A stretch of 51,100 nucleotides of DNA from Bacteroidales bacterium (GCA_024398105.1 JAKSJP010000018.1:1-51100); one strand, 5' to 3'. Shown: positions 7,327 to 16,053, counted from the first letter of the stretch. Numbers and translations: made by a program. Notes: generated from the sequence alone by a model not told the origin.

Positions 7327-8391
7327 CTAGTTGAACTTGACCTGGACCTGGCACATGAGGGCGTGGTTGCCGATCTTGTTGAAGACGGAGCGGTAGTCGG
7401 TGATGGCGCTCTTGTAGACGTACTGCATCTGGAGGCGGCAGCCTTTGAAGAACCAGTACTGGAGACCGAGGACGGCCTTGTGCATGTCGAGGTCGAGACT
7501 GGTGTTGAAGTCGAAGTAGTCGTAGGATGCTATGAGGTCGAGGGCGTTGCCGTTCTTTGTCTTGCACAGTGTCTTGAAGCCTGTGATGTATGCTCCGAGG
7601 CTCTCGACGTCTCTGTCGTAACCACTTACGAACTCGCTATGGATTCCCAGACCGTCGGTCCTGTAGTTGGCACCGATTGAGTATCTGTTGCGACGGTAGT
7701 CCTGGCCGATGACCATCAGAGGGTTGAAGACGGTAGGGCCGACAAGGGCGTTGCCGTAGCCGATCTGGCCGGTAGCGACGATGTTGAGGCCGTTGACAGG
7801 ACGGAACTCGAGACGGCCGATGACGTCCTTGCTGTTGTTGCGGTCCTTGCGGTTTATACCGGTACCGTTGAGGACGTTGAGCTCGTAGCGGAAGAACTTG
7901 TCGTCGGTCTCGCCGAATACTGCAAGGCCAAGGTCACGACCTGCTGAGACGCCATAGAGCGGGTCGCTTCCGCATCCTGCGAGGTAGGTGACACCCTCGG
8001 CACAGAGGTCGATGGTCTCAGCGAGGAAAGGTGCGAGTCCGTTCTCGATAGAGAAGGCGTTCTTGAACTGGCCGAAGCGGACGTTCAGCATATTGTCGTT
8101 GGTCAGTCTGACGTCGGTGAAATACTCCTGGACGGAGCTGCTGAAATCGTGCATGAAACGGAACGACCATCTTGGGGTGATGTCCGCATCCATCCAGACG
8201 ATGGCGCGTTTCATGTCGAAGGAATTGGTCTTGACTCCGTTCTTTTCAGCGAATGTATATCCGCCCTGGATGAAGCCATGGACTGCGATCCTGTCCATAA
8301 GGTCAGGGCCCATGGTCTGTGCCTGGACTGTGTTGCCGAGGCTGAGCATTCCGCATGCAGCGGCGATGAGAGATATGAATGTCCTTGTCAT
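7327..8391 (-). CDS. Outer-membrane porin, OprO/OprP-like
   Basis: A 354-residue protein with a signal peptide (cleaved near TVQAQ) and a beta-barrel pattern of alternating polar and hydrophobic strands ending in the terminal aromatic/hydrophobic pattern QVQVKFN. It resembles the phosphate-selective porin O/P family found widely in Bacteroidota: the early HGFIQGGYTF strand, the R-W-S-F-R-F-M-H-D-F segment and GQFKNAFSIEN are characteristic. Members let anions or other small solutes cross the outer membrane; selectivity here cannot be judged. It follows the Pr6Pr-like gene by 34 bp on the same strand and may be co-transcribed with it. No phosphate-uptake genes are nearby. Confidence 0.78.
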   Translation of the reverse strand: MTRTFISLIAAACGMLSLGNTVQAQTMGPDLMDRIAVHGFIQGGYTFAEKNGVKTNSFDMKRAIVWMDADITPRWSFRFMHDFSSSVQEYFTDVRLTNDNMLNVRFGQFKNAFSIENGLAPFLAETIDLCAEGVTYLAGCGSDPLYGVSAGRDLGLAVFGETDDKFFRYELNVLNGTGINRKDRNNSKDVIGRLEFRPVNGLNIVATGQIGYGNALVGPTVFNPLMVIGQDYRRNRYSIGANYRTDGLGIHSEFVSGYDRDVESLGAYITGFKTLCKTKNGNALDLIASYDYFDFNTSLDLDMHKAVLGLQYWFFKGCRLQMQYVYKSAITDYRSVFNKIGNHALMCQVQVKFN

Positions 8392-8425
8392 GGATTGTCT
8401 TTTAAATTAATTGATTATAAGCATT

Positions 8426-9142
8426 TTAGCAACGCTTTCCGAGCCAGACGTAGAGTCGTCCGACAAGTACGAGGAAGATAAGGAGGGCGAGGACGTACCA
8501 CATTACTCCCATGTAAGGAAGGCCGTCGCAGAAGCCGAAGGCACCGGCAGGGGAGCCCCAGTTCATGAAGAAGTATGGGTAGTTGGTGGACGAACTGAAG
8601 TGCCAGTCGCAGACATAGCCTATGCTGGCGAAGCCGAGGTAGTAGAGCGGTGGCAGGATCACCCACCATGAATCACGGCCGTCAAGCAGGTATCGAGGCT
8701 TGCGGATGCTGAAACGTCCGGACTCAGCGCTTCTTGCGCTCTGGTTCATGGTACCCCAGATCGAGCTTGCTACGAAGAAATCGATGACCGATGCGACAGG
8801 GACGACGACATGGACGAGGTTGCTCTTGAGAGCCCATGCCTCCGGTCCGCCGACAGGCGCGAGAAGGAAGCAGTAGACCATTCCCGTAAGGGTGATCGCG
8901 ACGGTGAAGACGAGCTTCAGGACGGCCATCGTGTGGCTGACGACCGAACGTCGTACCATGGTCACGAGACCCACGAGACATGCGATGCAGATCCAGAGGT
9001 TGGACTGGATGGTGAAGTAGAGCATGGCGGACGGGTTGCCGAAGATCTTGTCAGGGGTGCAGATGTTGAGCCATACGCCCCAGAGGGAACATATCACGAC
9101 GCACAGCTTGAGTGCGACCGATGTGTAGAGTCTGAGTTTCAT
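8426..9142 (-). CDS. Pr6Pr-like integral membrane protein
   Basis: A 238-residue protein with six or seven hydrophobic segments and no signal peptide. The FTIQSNL motif in the second hydrophobic segment, the LVHVVVPVASVIDF segment and the late Y-x-Y-P-Y-F-F-M-N motif fit the Pr6Pr (FAR-17a/AIG1-like) family of membrane proteins; the distantly related eukaryotic AIG1/ADTRP proteins hydrolyse fatty-acid esters of hydroxy fatty acids, but bacterial function is unproven. Its start codon overlaps the stop of the upstream small gene (TAATG), so the two are coupled. The assignment rests on motif memory and spacing, so moderate confidence. Confidence 0.6.
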   Translation of the reverse strand: MKLRLYTSVALKLCVVICSLWGVWLNICTPDKIFGNPSAMLYFTIQSNLWICIACLVGLVTMVRRSVVSHTMAVLKLVFTVAITLTGMVYCFLLAPVGGPEAWALKSNLVHVVVPVASVIDFFVASSIWGTMNQSARSAESGRFSIRKPRYLLDGRDSWWVILPPLYYLGFASIGYVCDWHFSSSTNYPYFFMNWGSPAGAFGFCDGLPYMGVMWYVLALLIFLVLVGRLYVWLGKRC

Positions 9143-9339
9143 TATTCGTCAATCTTGATTGTGTCGTAGGCGAAGTCAGCAACGTTCGTGTCGAGGAATT
9201 TCTCGTCGATGAGTTCCTGGATGTCGCCTTCGGTGAGGTTAAGCTTGCCGGCATTTCTTCTGAGATAGTCTGCCATCTTCTCGACTGTCGAGAATGGATG
9301 GATCTCGCTTCCGACTGAAAGGATTACTATATTTTCCAT
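9142..9339 (-). CDS. 65-residue conserved-looking small protein
   Basis: A soluble, acidic 65-residue protein (MENIVILSVGSEIHPF...), not recognised. It has no signal or membrane segment; the middle (EKMADYLRRNAGKLNLTEGDIQ, split here by position 20-41) looks like two amphipathic helices. It is the first gene of a unit with the downstream Pr6Pr-like gene, which it overlaps by one base, and has its own -7 element on the minus strand. The tight coupling supports it as a real gene. Confidence 0.65.
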   Translation of the reverse strand: MENIVILSVGSEIHPFSTVEKMADYLRRNAGKLNLTEGDIQELIDEKFLDTNVADFAYDTIKIDE

Positions 9340-9364
9340 ATATTGCCAGGTTCTATTGGTTAAG

Positions 9365-9390
9365 CAAAATTAAGAATTTTCTTATATTTG
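9365..9390. promoter_or_regulatory. Divergent -7 elements
   Basis: Minus strand TAATTTTG (9365-9372) faces the small gene starting at 9339; plus strand TATATTTG (9383-9390) faces the alcohol dehydrogenase starting at 9416. They are only 10 bp apart, so the two units may compete for polymerase or share regulation. Confidence 0.6.
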
Positions 9391-9415
9391 CTAAACATGA
9401 TTATACCAGAAACTT

Positions 9416-10591
9416 ATGAATAATTTTTCTTTCTATAGCCCGACTGAGTTCGTTTTCGGCAAGGGAACTGAGGGTCAGGTCGGCGATCTTTGTCTCAAGC
9501 ATGGTGCTTCAAGAGTGATGGTCGTCTATGGCGGCGGCTCTGTTGTGCGTTCAGGACTTCTCGCCAAGGTCGAGGCCAAACTGACTGAGGCAGGCCTTCC
9601 ATATTGCCTTCTCGGAGGTGTCGTTCCGAACCCTGTCGACACCAAGGTCTACGAGGGTCTCGAGATGGCCCGCGAGTTCCAGCCTGACTTCCTTCTTGCT
9701 GTCGGTGGCGGCTCTGTCATCGATACTGCGAAGGCGCTTGCGGTCGGTCTCTGCTACGATGGAGACTTCTGGGATTTCTATATCGGTAAGGCAAAGGCGC
9801 AGAAGGCTATGCCTGTCGGTGTCGTGCTGACTATTCCTGCCGCAGGTAGCGAAGGCTCAGGCAACTCTGTGATTACCAATACGACAACCAAGGTCAAGGC
9901 CGGTCTCAGGCTTCCTATGCTCCTGCGTCCTAAGTTCGCTGTGATGGACCCTGAACTTACCATGACCCTGCCTCTCTATCAGACCGCTGCCGGCATTTCG
10001 GACATGATGGCCCACATCCTCGAGCGTTACCTCAGCAACACTCCGGATGTCCAGATCGGTGATCGCCTCGCTGAGGGAATGCTTCTCGCGATCATGGAGA
10101 CCGCACGGAAGCTTATGGCGGATCCTTCTGACTATCAGGCGCGTGCGAATATTATGTGGTGTGCGACTATCGCCCATAACGATACCTGCTCGCTCGGCCG
10201 TCAGGAAGACTGGAACAGCCATGCGATGGAGCATGAGATCTCTGCTGAGTACGATGTGACCCATGGCGCCGGTCTCGCAGTGATCTTCCCTGCATTCCTT
10301 GCCTATGCGGCTCCGAAGAACCCTGGCAAGATCGCCCAGCTCGGCCACCGTGTGCTCGGAATCTCCGATTCAGGTGATGCTGTCGCAGACGCATTCGCCA
10401 CTGCCGCAGCCCTCAAGGCCTGGTTCAAGGATGTCCTGAAGATGCCTGTCACATTCGCTGAGCTTGGCGTACCATCGCCTGATCTCGAGCTCATGAACGC
10501 CCGCCTCCACCGTCTGAAGGGTGAGGTCATGCAGGGCTATCTCCCGCTCGATGCCGCTGCCACTATGGAAATCTATAAATTGGCGTTGTAG
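9416..10591 (+). CDS. Iron-containing alcohol dehydrogenase (butanol dehydrogenase-like)
   Basis: A 391-residue cytoplasmic enzyme of the iron-dependent (group III) alcohol dehydrogenase family, close in type to NAD(P)H-dependent butanol dehydrogenase/YqhD, which reduce aldehydes to alcohols. Seen: the opening FSFYSPTEFVFGKG, the nucleotide-binding GGGSVIDTAKA near residue 100, and metal-ligand regions DMMAHILERYL (near 195-205) and HAMEHEISAEYDVTHG (near 268-283) supplying Asp and three His. Full normal length. Own promoter at 9383-9390. Its 3' end overlaps the 3' end of the convergent HD gene by 19 bp. Likely role: redox balancing or aldehyde detoxification during fermentation. Confidence 0.9.
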   Translation: MNNFSFYSPTEFVFGKGTEGQVGDLCLKHGASRVMVVYGGGSVVRSGLLAKVEAKLTEAGLPYCLLGGVVPNPVDTKVYEGLEMAREFQPDFLLAVGGGSVIDTAKALAVGLCYDGDFWDFYIGKAKAQKAMPVGVVLTIPAAGSEGSGNSVITNTTTKVKAGLRLPMLLRPKFAVMDPELTMTLPLYQTAAGISDMMAHILERYLSNTPDVQIGDRLAEGMLLAIMETARKLMADPSDYQARANIMWCATIAHNDTCSLGRQEDWNSHAMEHEISAEYDVTHGAGLAVIFPAFLAYAAPKNPGKIAQLGHRVLGISDSGDAVADAFATAAALKAWFKDVLKMPVTFAELGVPSPDLELMNARLHRLKGEVMQGYLPLDAAATMEIYKLAL

Positions 10592-11235
10592 TGGATTTCG
10601 AAGCGGCGGCGTAGCTCGTCGCGGTCGCGGATGATTGCCCGGAGCTCTTCAAGACGCTCAGCGTTAGGCGATTCCGGAATCCAGAGCTTGAGGTAGCCGC
10701 CTTCGGCGTATTTCTCGCCAATGTGCTCGACTGTACGGTTCCAATGGCCTTCGCGGTCCAGCTCGGGGTAGTGGCTGAGACCGTACTGGACTGTCCGTCG
10801 TATGACTGTGTCGGCATCGATCTGGCGGTCGGCCTCTGCTACGATCTTTCCGTAGATGGTCCTTGGCTCATGGTCTGACGATGCGCGATGGTCCTCCGCA
10901 GCCTGGGCGATCAGCTCGATCTGCTCCGGGGTGAACCACTCGGAAAGCGACTGACGGCCCTCCGACGTGTCTGAGGTGCCGGTCGGAGCTGAGAGTTCCT
11001 CGCGGATTATCCTTCCAGAGATCAGGTGATGTGTCTTGCGGTCCTCGCGCAGTCCAAGGTCATGACAGGCGCAGGCTGTGTAGACGATAGCCTCGTCGAC
11101 ATCGTAGAACTGCGAAAGATAAAGGCCCTGCTCGATCACCTTGCGGACATGGTCCTGCTGATGGCCTTTGTCGAAGGCGTCATAGCAGGGAATGATATTG
11201 GTTTCGATGAAAACTGTAAGGCTTTCTGGAATCAT
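10573..11235 (-). CDS. HD-domain phosphohydrolase
   Basis: A 220-residue protein with the HD-domain metal ligands visible: H29 (QQDHVRKV), H58-D59 (CACHDLGL) and H69/H70. HD proteins hydrolyse phosphates, often of nucleotides; substrate here is not evident. I start at the ATG at 11235 because the -7 element TATCTTTG on the minus strand (11253-11260) lies just upstream and the 23 extra residues of a longer frame would lie beyond it. The last 19 bp overlap, tail to tail, with the alcohol dehydrogenase. Divergent from the copper ATPase. Confidence 0.82.
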   Translation of the reverse strand: MIPESLTVFIETNIIPCYDAFDKGHQQDHVRKVIEQGLYLSQFYDVDEAIVYTACACHDLGLREDRKTHHLISGRIIREELSAPTGTSDTSEGRQSLSEWFTPEQIELIAQAAEDHRASSDHEPRTIYGKIVAEADRQIDADTVIRRTVQYGLSHYPELDREGHWNRTVEHIGEKYAEGGYLKLWIPESPNAERLEELRAIIRDRDELRRRFEIHYNANL

Positions 11236-11252
11236 TGTCTTTGTATTTTCTC

Positions 11253-11271
11253 CAAAGATAGCGTAATTTTG
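11253..11271. promoter_or_regulatory. Divergent -7 elements, HD gene and copper ATPase
   Basis: Minus strand TATCTTTG (11253-11260) and plus strand TAATTTTG (11264-11271) both match TAnnTTTG and are separated by three bases. No clear copper-regulator palindrome was recognised. Confidence 0.5.
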
Positions 11272-11302
11272 AATTGCCAATGCGATATTTTGGATTGCCG
11301 AC

Positions 11303-13453
11303 ATGAAAGAACACTACAACATAAAGGGAATGAGCTGCGCGGCATGCGTTGCCAGGATCGAAAAAGCTGTCTCAAAGGTAGATGGCGTCGATGTCGTGAG
11401 TGTCAATCTGCTTACCAACTCGATGACGGTCGAAGGCACTCCTGAGCCGAAGGCTGTCATGAAAGCAGTCACTGGCGCAGGTTACGGAATATCGAAAAGA
11501 CTGGACTCTGAGGACCAGAGCACGATCCAGGACGATACACGTCCGATGCTGACAAGATTCATTGTTTCTCTTCTGGTACTGGCTCCTCTGATGTATCTGA
11601 GCATGGTCAAGATGGCCATGGACCCGACTTCCGGGACGCTCGAGATGCTCCTGTCCCTTGCGATCATGGTTATCAACAGGAAGTTCTTCGTCAGCGGAAT
11701 AAAGGGCGTCCTCCATGGCAGCCCGAACATGGATACTCTGGTTGCACTCGGCGCGTCTGCAGCATGGATTTTCAGCCTCGTCTCGCTTTATATAACTCAT
11801 GACTTCCACAGCCTGTACTTCGAATCTGCAGGCACAATCCTGACTCTGATCACCCTCGGCAAGACTCTCGAGGCCTATTCCAAGGGAAGGACGACCGATG
11901 CGATCAAGGGGCTTCTGAAGCTCACTCCTAAGACGGCGACCGTCATCCGGGACGGTGCCGAGGTGGTGGTCGCTTCTGACCAGATTGCGGTCGGTGAGCT
12001 GTTTGTCGTCAGGCCTGGTGAAAGCATTCCGGCCGACGGAGAGGTCGTCGAAGGCGGAAGCAGCGTCGACGAATCTGCCATGACAGGCGAGAGCATCCCG
12101 TCGGACAAGACTCCGGGATGTCCTGTGAGCGCAGGTACCATAAACCAGACCGGATGGCTTAAGTGCAAGGCCGTCAGGACAGGCTCGGATACCACTATCT
12201 CGCAGATGGTCCGTCTTGTCAGCGAGACGGCTTCGGGCAAGGCGCCTATCTCGAGGATCGCGGACAAGGTCTCAGGAGTGTTCGTCCCGGTGGTGATCGT
12301 CCTTGCGCTTGTCACGACTGCCGCGTGGTGCCTGCTTGGCGCTGAATTCGGTCAGGCCTTGCTCAGAGGCGTCGCAGTGCTTGTCATCAGCTGTCCATGC
12401 GCCCTCGGTCTTGCTACACCTGTAGCTATCATGACCGGCAGCGGCAGAAGCGCCCGTTCGGGCATCCTCTTCAAGAAGGCCCAGGCTCTCGAGATGGCCG
12501 GAAAGGTCAGGACGGTCGTCCTTGACAAGACCGGAACGGTCACAAGCGGCAAGCCGAAGGTGACCATGGTGTGTCCATCTGAAGCTTGTACGGAGGAGGA
12601 ACTCCTTGCCGCGGCTCTCTCGGTCGAGATGCAGAGCAGCCATCCTCTGGCCTCGGCGATAACCGGATATTGTACTTCCAGAGGCATCGTGCCTTTCGAG
12701 ATAACTGATTTCGAGACTGTCCTTGGGAACGGGGTACAGGGCCGGAATCATGGTACCATGATCAAAGGCGGAAACGCTTCCTTCGTCGGCCTTCCTTCGA
12801 ACGCCGCTCTGGAAGTGGCGGCCGCTTGCATGGAAAGAGGCGAGACCCCTCTGTTTTTCAGCCGGGACGATCGTTTCCTTGGCATGGTAAGCGTTGCGGA
12901 TACGATCAAGGATGACAGCGTGGAGGCGGTCAAGAGGCTGAAGGACATGGGAATAGATGTCGTCATGCTGACTGGCGACAACAGGAAGACGGCGGAGTCC
13001 ATCGCGAAGATTGCCGGTATCGGGACGGTCCATGCGGAGGTCCTTCCTGAGGAAAAGGCCGAGATTGTGTGGAAGCTCCAGAAGAAGGGGGCGGTCGCTA
13101 TGGTCGGCGACGGTATCAATGATGCCCTTGCGCTGACCGTCGCGGATGTCGGTATCGCTATCGGAGCGGGAACTGACATCGCGATCGATGCTGCGGATGT
13201 CGTCCTGTCGGGAAGCAGCCTGCTGGATGTCTCAAGGGCTGTGACGATCAGCAGGAAGACTCTGAGGAACATCAAGGAGAACCTTTTCTGGGCGTTCTTC
13301 TACAACGTGACGATGATTCCTCTGGCTGCCGGTGTGCTTTATCCACTGACCGGTTTGAGCCTCAGCCCGATGGTCGCATCTGCCGCGATGAGCCTGTCAA
13401 GCTTCTGTGTCGTAATGAATGCATTGAGACTCAATTTGTTGAAAATTAAATAA
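11303..13453 (+). CDS. copA: Copper-exporting P1B-type ATPase (CopA)
   Basis: A 716-residue membrane ATPase that pumps Cu(I) out of the cytoplasm. Domains in order: one N-terminal heavy-metal-associated domain with GMSCAAC (residues 9-15), eight membrane helices, the actuator TGES near 261, the ion-binding CPCALGLATP near 364, the phosphorylation site DKTGT near 407, SSHPLA in the nucleotide-binding domain, and GDGIND near 601. All catalytic motifs are intact and length is typical for a single-HMA CopA. Eight bases downstream lies a small HMA protein, the likely copper chaperone, so this is a two-gene copper-tolerance unit. Confidence 0.95.
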   Translation: MKEHYNIKGMSCAACVARIEKAVSKVDGVDVVSVNLLTNSMTVEGTPEPKAVMKAVTGAGYGISKRLDSEDQSTIQDDTRPMLTRFIVSLLVLAPLMYLSMVKMAMDPTSGTLEMLLSLAIMVINRKFFVSGIKGVLHGSPNMDTLVALGASAAWIFSLVSLYITHDFHSLYFESAGTILTLITLGKTLEAYSKGRTTDAIKGLLKLTPKTATVIRDGAEVVVASDQIAVGELFVVRPGESIPADGEVVEGGSSVDESAMTGESIPSDKTPGCPVSAGTINQTGWLKCKAVRTGSDTTISQMVRLVSETASGKAPISRIADKVSGVFVPVVIVLALVTTAAWCLLGAEFGQALLRGVAVLVISCPCALGLATPVAIMTGSGRSARSGILFKKAQALEMAGKVRTVVLDKTGTVTSGKPKVTMVCPSEACTEEELLAAALSVEMQSSHPLASAITGYCTSRGIVPFEITDFETVLGNGVQGRNHGTMIKGGNASFVGLPSNAALEVAAACMERGETPLFFSRDDRFLGMVSVADTIKDDSVEAVKRLKDMGIDVVMLTGDNRKTAESIAKIAGIGTVHAEVLPEEKAEIVWKLQKKGAVAMVGDGINDALALTVADVGIAIGAGTDIAIDAADVVLSGSSLLDVSRAVTISRKTLRNIKENLFWAFFYNVTMIPLAAGVLYPLTGLSLSPMVASAAMSLSSFCVVMNALRLNLLKIK
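12747..12762. repeat. 16-bp palindrome, member of the GGTACCATG repeat family
   Basis: ATCATGGTACCATGAT is a perfect palindrome inside the copper ATPase gene that contains the 9-mer GGTACCATG in both directions. The same 9-mer (either strand) occurs at 2963, 3556, 8747, 14847, 16595, 17163, 18580, 18602, 21208, 39895, 41462 and 41467. Most copies extend to GGTACCATGNWCC. Near-misses are at 8952, 12134, 20404 and 30432. Confidence 0.75.
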
Positions 13454-13461
13454 TTCAGAAT

Positions 13462-13701
13462 ATGGGACTTTTCAGTAAGAAGAAAGAGGAGACTCTTGTC
13501 GAGAAGACTTTCAAGGTCAAGGGCATGATGTGCTCCCATTGTGAGATGACAGTCAAGACCAAGCTCATGGCTGTTCCTGGCGTAAAGGACGTGTCTGCCA
13601 GCTCGGTCCTCGGCAAAGTCTGCGTCACCGCGACCCCTGAAGTCACCGACGAGGCGATCAAGGACGCAATTACCGCTACCGGATATACTGTTTTGGCGTA
13701 A
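13462..13701 (+). CDS. HMA-domain copper chaperone (CopZ-like)
   Basis: A 79-residue cytoplasmic protein made of a lysine-rich N-terminal tail (MGLFSKKKEE) and one heavy-metal-associated domain. The metal site is GMMCSHC (C24, C27), with the usual GYTVL-type ending. Such proteins bind Cu(I) and hand it to CopA. It starts eight bases after copA stops and is surely co-transcribed. A palindromic terminator-like structure follows at 13719-13766. Confidence 0.9.
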   Translation: MGLFSKKKEETLVEKTFKVKGMMCSHCEMTVKTKLMAVPGVKDVSASSVLGKVCVTATPEVTDEAIKDAITATGYTVLA

Positions 13702-13718
13702 GGTGCTGATTGTTAAGT

Positions 13719-13766
13719 ACTTACGAATTTACTTTCGGCTGATTAACCGAAAGTAAAATTGTAAGT
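13719..13766. terminator. Long palindrome after copper operon
   Basis: TTTACTTTCGG (13728-13738) pairs perfectly with CCGAAAGTAAA (13747-13757) around an eight-base loop, and ACTTAC (13719-13724) with GTAAGT (13761-13766) extends the stem. It has the nested two-stem design of the elements at 3714 and 6872 but a different sequence. There is no long T run, so its efficiency as an intrinsic terminator is uncertain. Confidence 0.5.
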
Positions 13767-13794
13767 TATTGTTGCATAGATACTTAGGATATCT

Positions 13795-13802
13795 TAAATT
13801 TG
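13795..13802 (+). promoter_or_regulatory. -7 element (TAAATTTG) directly before a start codon
   Basis: Matches TAnnTTTG and is only six bases before the ATG at 13809, so the transcript should be leaderless or nearly so. Confidence 0.55.
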
Positions 13803-13808
13803 TGGGGT

Positions 13809-14813
13809 ATGAGAAAGATTGCTTTATTGATGGCACTGTGTGCCGTGCTTGGCTGCGGAAGTGGCAGGGCGAAGTATCAGCCGGTGACTCCGGCGCAGGC
13901 TCCGACTCCTGATTCGCCGACTGTATATTTTACTTCAGAGATTTCTCCGGAGTCTCTCGTGAGGATTTTCAAGGCGCTCGGCGTCGAGATGGAAGGCAAG
14001 GTCGCCGTAAAGATCTCGACAGGCGAGGGTGGCAACACCCATTATCTCAAGCCTACTCTTATCCGCAATCTCGTGGAGGAGGTGGACGGCAACATCGTTG
14101 AGTGCTGTACCGCTTACGGCGGAACCCGTCAGGACCCTAAGAAGCACTGGGAGACTATCCATGAACACGGATTCGATTCACTTTTCACGGTCGACCTTAT
14201 GGACGAGTCCGGACAGTTCCAGATTCCGGTCAAGGACAAGAAGTTTATCCAGTATGACATTGTAGGTGAGCATCTTAAGAACTATCGTTCGATGGTCAAC
14301 CTCGCGCATTTCAAGGGTCATGCGATGGGCGGTTTCGGCGGAGTCCTCAAGAATGCTTCGATCGGTGTCGCTTCGACTGCCGGCAAGGCTTATATCCATT
14401 CGGCCGGCAAGACTGACAATGCTACCAAGGCATGGCTCCCTGGCAATCTGGCTTCCGGCAAGACTCAGGACGATTTCCTCGAGTCCATGGCAGCCGCAGC
14501 GCAGGCTGTACACGAGTATTTTGAGGGTAGAGTAGTGTATATCAATGTGATGAACAATATGAGTGTTGACTGCGACTGTGACGGTCATCCTGCAAAGCCT
14601 GAGCTTCTTGACATGGGCATCATGGCTTCGCTCGACCCTGTCGCTGTCGATCAGGCTTGTCTCGACAAGGTCTTCAACTATGAAGGAAAGCCAGGCGACG
14701 ACAACCAGCCGCTCATCGAGCGTATCAACCGTCAGCACGGTACCCACATCACCGAGTATGCCGAGCAGATCGGCCTCGGTTCCCGTTCATACAATCTCGT
14801 TGTAATCGACTGA
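13809..14813 (+). CDS. DUF362-domain lipoprotein
   Basis: A 334-residue protein with a lipoprotein-like signal (LCAVLGC-GSG, C16 or so) followed by a Pro-rich linker and a DUF362 domain: KVAVKISTGEGG, the ARxxK-like NLAHFKGHAMGGFGG segment and the closing LDPVAVDQAC are characteristic. DUF362 proteins are often linked to iron-sulfur clusters, but no ferredoxin cysteine motif is present here (only a CDCD segment), so this is the ferredoxin-less type. Biochemical role is unknown. The ATG at 13809 is chosen over an in-frame TTG at 13800 because it gives the better signal and lies downstream of the -7 element. The EamA transporter follows after 47 bp. Confidence 0.82.
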   Translation: MRKIALLMALCAVLGCGSGRAKYQPVTPAQAPTPDSPTVYFTSEISPESLVRIFKALGVEMEGKVAVKISTGEGGNTHYLKPTLIRNLVEEVDGNIVECCTAYGGTRQDPKKHWETIHEHGFDSLFTVDLMDESGQFQIPVKDKKFIQYDIVGEHLKNYRSMVNLAHFKGHAMGGFGGVLKNASIGVASTAGKAYIHSAGKTDNATKAWLPGNLASGKTQDDFLESMAAAAQAVHEYFEGRVVYINVMNNMSVDCDCDGHPAKPELLDMGIMASLDPVAVDQACLDKVFNYEGKPGDDNQPLIERINRQHGTHITEYAEQIGLGSRSYNLVVID

Positions 14814-14860
14814 CGGTGCTGAAATGACGGTCTGGCCGTCGGGCAGGGTACCATGGACCT

Positions 14861-15796
14861 ATGGCAAAATTAGCAAAAGGCAGCAAGGCTCTGGCCTATC
14901 TGGTCGCGCTCCTGACGGTCGTCGTCTGGGGCGAGACTTTTGTGTCCAGCAAGATCCTGCTTTCTCATGGACTGAGACCGGCGGACATTTTCGCTTTCCG
15001 TTTCGCGATCGCGTATGCGGGAATGTGGGTGCTGTCGAACAGGAAGTTCCTCAGCCGCAACTGGAAGGATGAGCTGTATATGCTGCTGCTCGGTATCTTC
15101 GGCGGCTCGCTTTATTTTCTGACTGAGAACAGCGCGCTGGAGTATTCGACCGCTTCGAATGTGGCGATCATTCTCTGTGCGACGCCGCTTGTGACTTCGA
15201 TCCTGATGGCGGCTTTCTACCGCGAGGAGAGGATGAGACGCAGCCAGTTCGCTGGTGCCTTCGTCGCTCTGGTCGGTCTTGCGCTGATCATCTTCAATGG
15301 CGAAGTCATACTGAAACTCAATCCTTTAGGCGATAATCTCGCTTTCGGCGCGGTGCTTTGCTGGGGTGCGTATTCGATGCTGATGAAGAGGGTGGCCGGC
15401 CGTTATGACACGACTTTCGTCACCCGCAAGGTCTTCGGCTACGGCCTCCTGACGATCCTCCCATACTTCGCCTTCTTCGGCTGGCCTTCGGTCCTCGGCG
15501 CTCCTGCCTCCGGCGTGACTGACGGTCTCGGTTCGGGCTTTGCTTCGGGCGTTCTGGCGGACCCGGTTGTATGGGGAAATCTGCTGTATCTGGGCATCGT
15601 GGCGTCGTTGGCCTGCTATCTGGCCTGGAACTGGTCCCTCAAGGTCCTCGGCACCGTCAAGACGACCAACATCCTCTATCTCCAGCCATTCTCGACGATG
15701 GTCATCGGCTCGCTCCTTCTCCACGAGCGCATTACCTGGATGGCCATCCTCGGCGCCGTCATACTCATCGCCGGCGTCTATAAAGTAGTGAAGTAA
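14861..15796 (+). CDS. EamA/DMT-family transporter
   Basis: A 311-residue inner-membrane protein with ten hydrophobic segments in two EamA repeats. The first begins with VVWGETFVSSKILL and the second includes LCWGAYSMLMKRV and ends with the family signature around LGAVILIAGVY. Drug/metabolite transporters export amino acids, metabolites or drugs; substrate is unknown. It follows the DUF362 gene on the same strand by 47 bp, and the gap contains one copy of the GGTACCATG repeat (14847-14855), only six bases before the start codon. Likely co-transcribed with the DUF362 gene. Confidence 0.88.
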   Translation: MAKLAKGSKALAYLVALLTVVVWGETFVSSKILLSHGLRPADIFAFRFAIAYAGMWVLSNRKFLSRNWKDELYMLLLGIFGGSLYFLTENSALEYSTASNVAIILCATPLVTSILMAAFYREERMRRSQFAGAFVALVGLALIIFNGEVILKLNPLGDNLAFGAVLCWGAYSMLMKRVAGRYDTTFVTRKVFGYGLLTILPYFAFFGWPSVLGAPASGVTDGLGSGFASGVLADPVVWGNLLYLGIVASLACYLAWNWSLKVLGTVKTTNILYLQPFSTMVIGSLLLHERITWMAILGAVILIAGVYKVVK

Positions 15797-15840
15797 GGGG
15801 TTGCAATCGGCGACTTGGTGGCCTGGTTGGCAAAATGAAA

Positions 15841-15900
15841 AGTCAGCGGTAGTATGTATAATTAAAGTCAGCGGCAGTATGCAAAATGAATAGTCAGCGG
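15841..15900 (+). repeat. Three tandem AGTCAGCGG half-repeats
   Basis: AGTCAGCGG begins at 15841, 15866 and 15892 (spacing 25 and 26 bp); the first copy reads GGTAG and the others GGCAG. The third runs directly into the 146-bp repeat starting at 15893. They form the outer edge of the RAYT-associated repeat cluster. Nothing else is recognised in 15797-15840. Confidence 0.75.
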
Positions 15901-16038
15901 CAGCGAAAGTGCCATACGTTGCATAGAATGGGTATTACGTGCCGCTGTCCAAAAATGCCATTTTGGTCAGCGGCAGCCAACCCCTGTTCCAGTGCCTTCC
16001 AGCGGCATTCGCCTGCCGCTGTCTTTTCATCGGCGAAC
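15893..16038 (+). repeat. 146-bp REP-like repeat, copy A (flanks RAYT)
   Basis: Differs at three positions from copy B at 17199-17344. Inside it are two inverted pairs: CAGCGGCA with TGCCGCTG (15895 region with 15950 region), and GTCAGCGGCAG with CTGCCGCTGTC toward the end, with a third small hairpin CCAAAA/TTTTGG between them. This structure, next to a RAYT gene, fits a REP/BIME unit. Confidence 0.85.
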
Positions 16039-16053
16039 TTATATCATTGATAT

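Noticed and set aside
12272-13033. Long antisense open frame (253 codons) within the copper ATPase gene
   Set aside because: The sense strand encodes an intact CopA with all motifs; the antisense frame is a codon-bias shadow.
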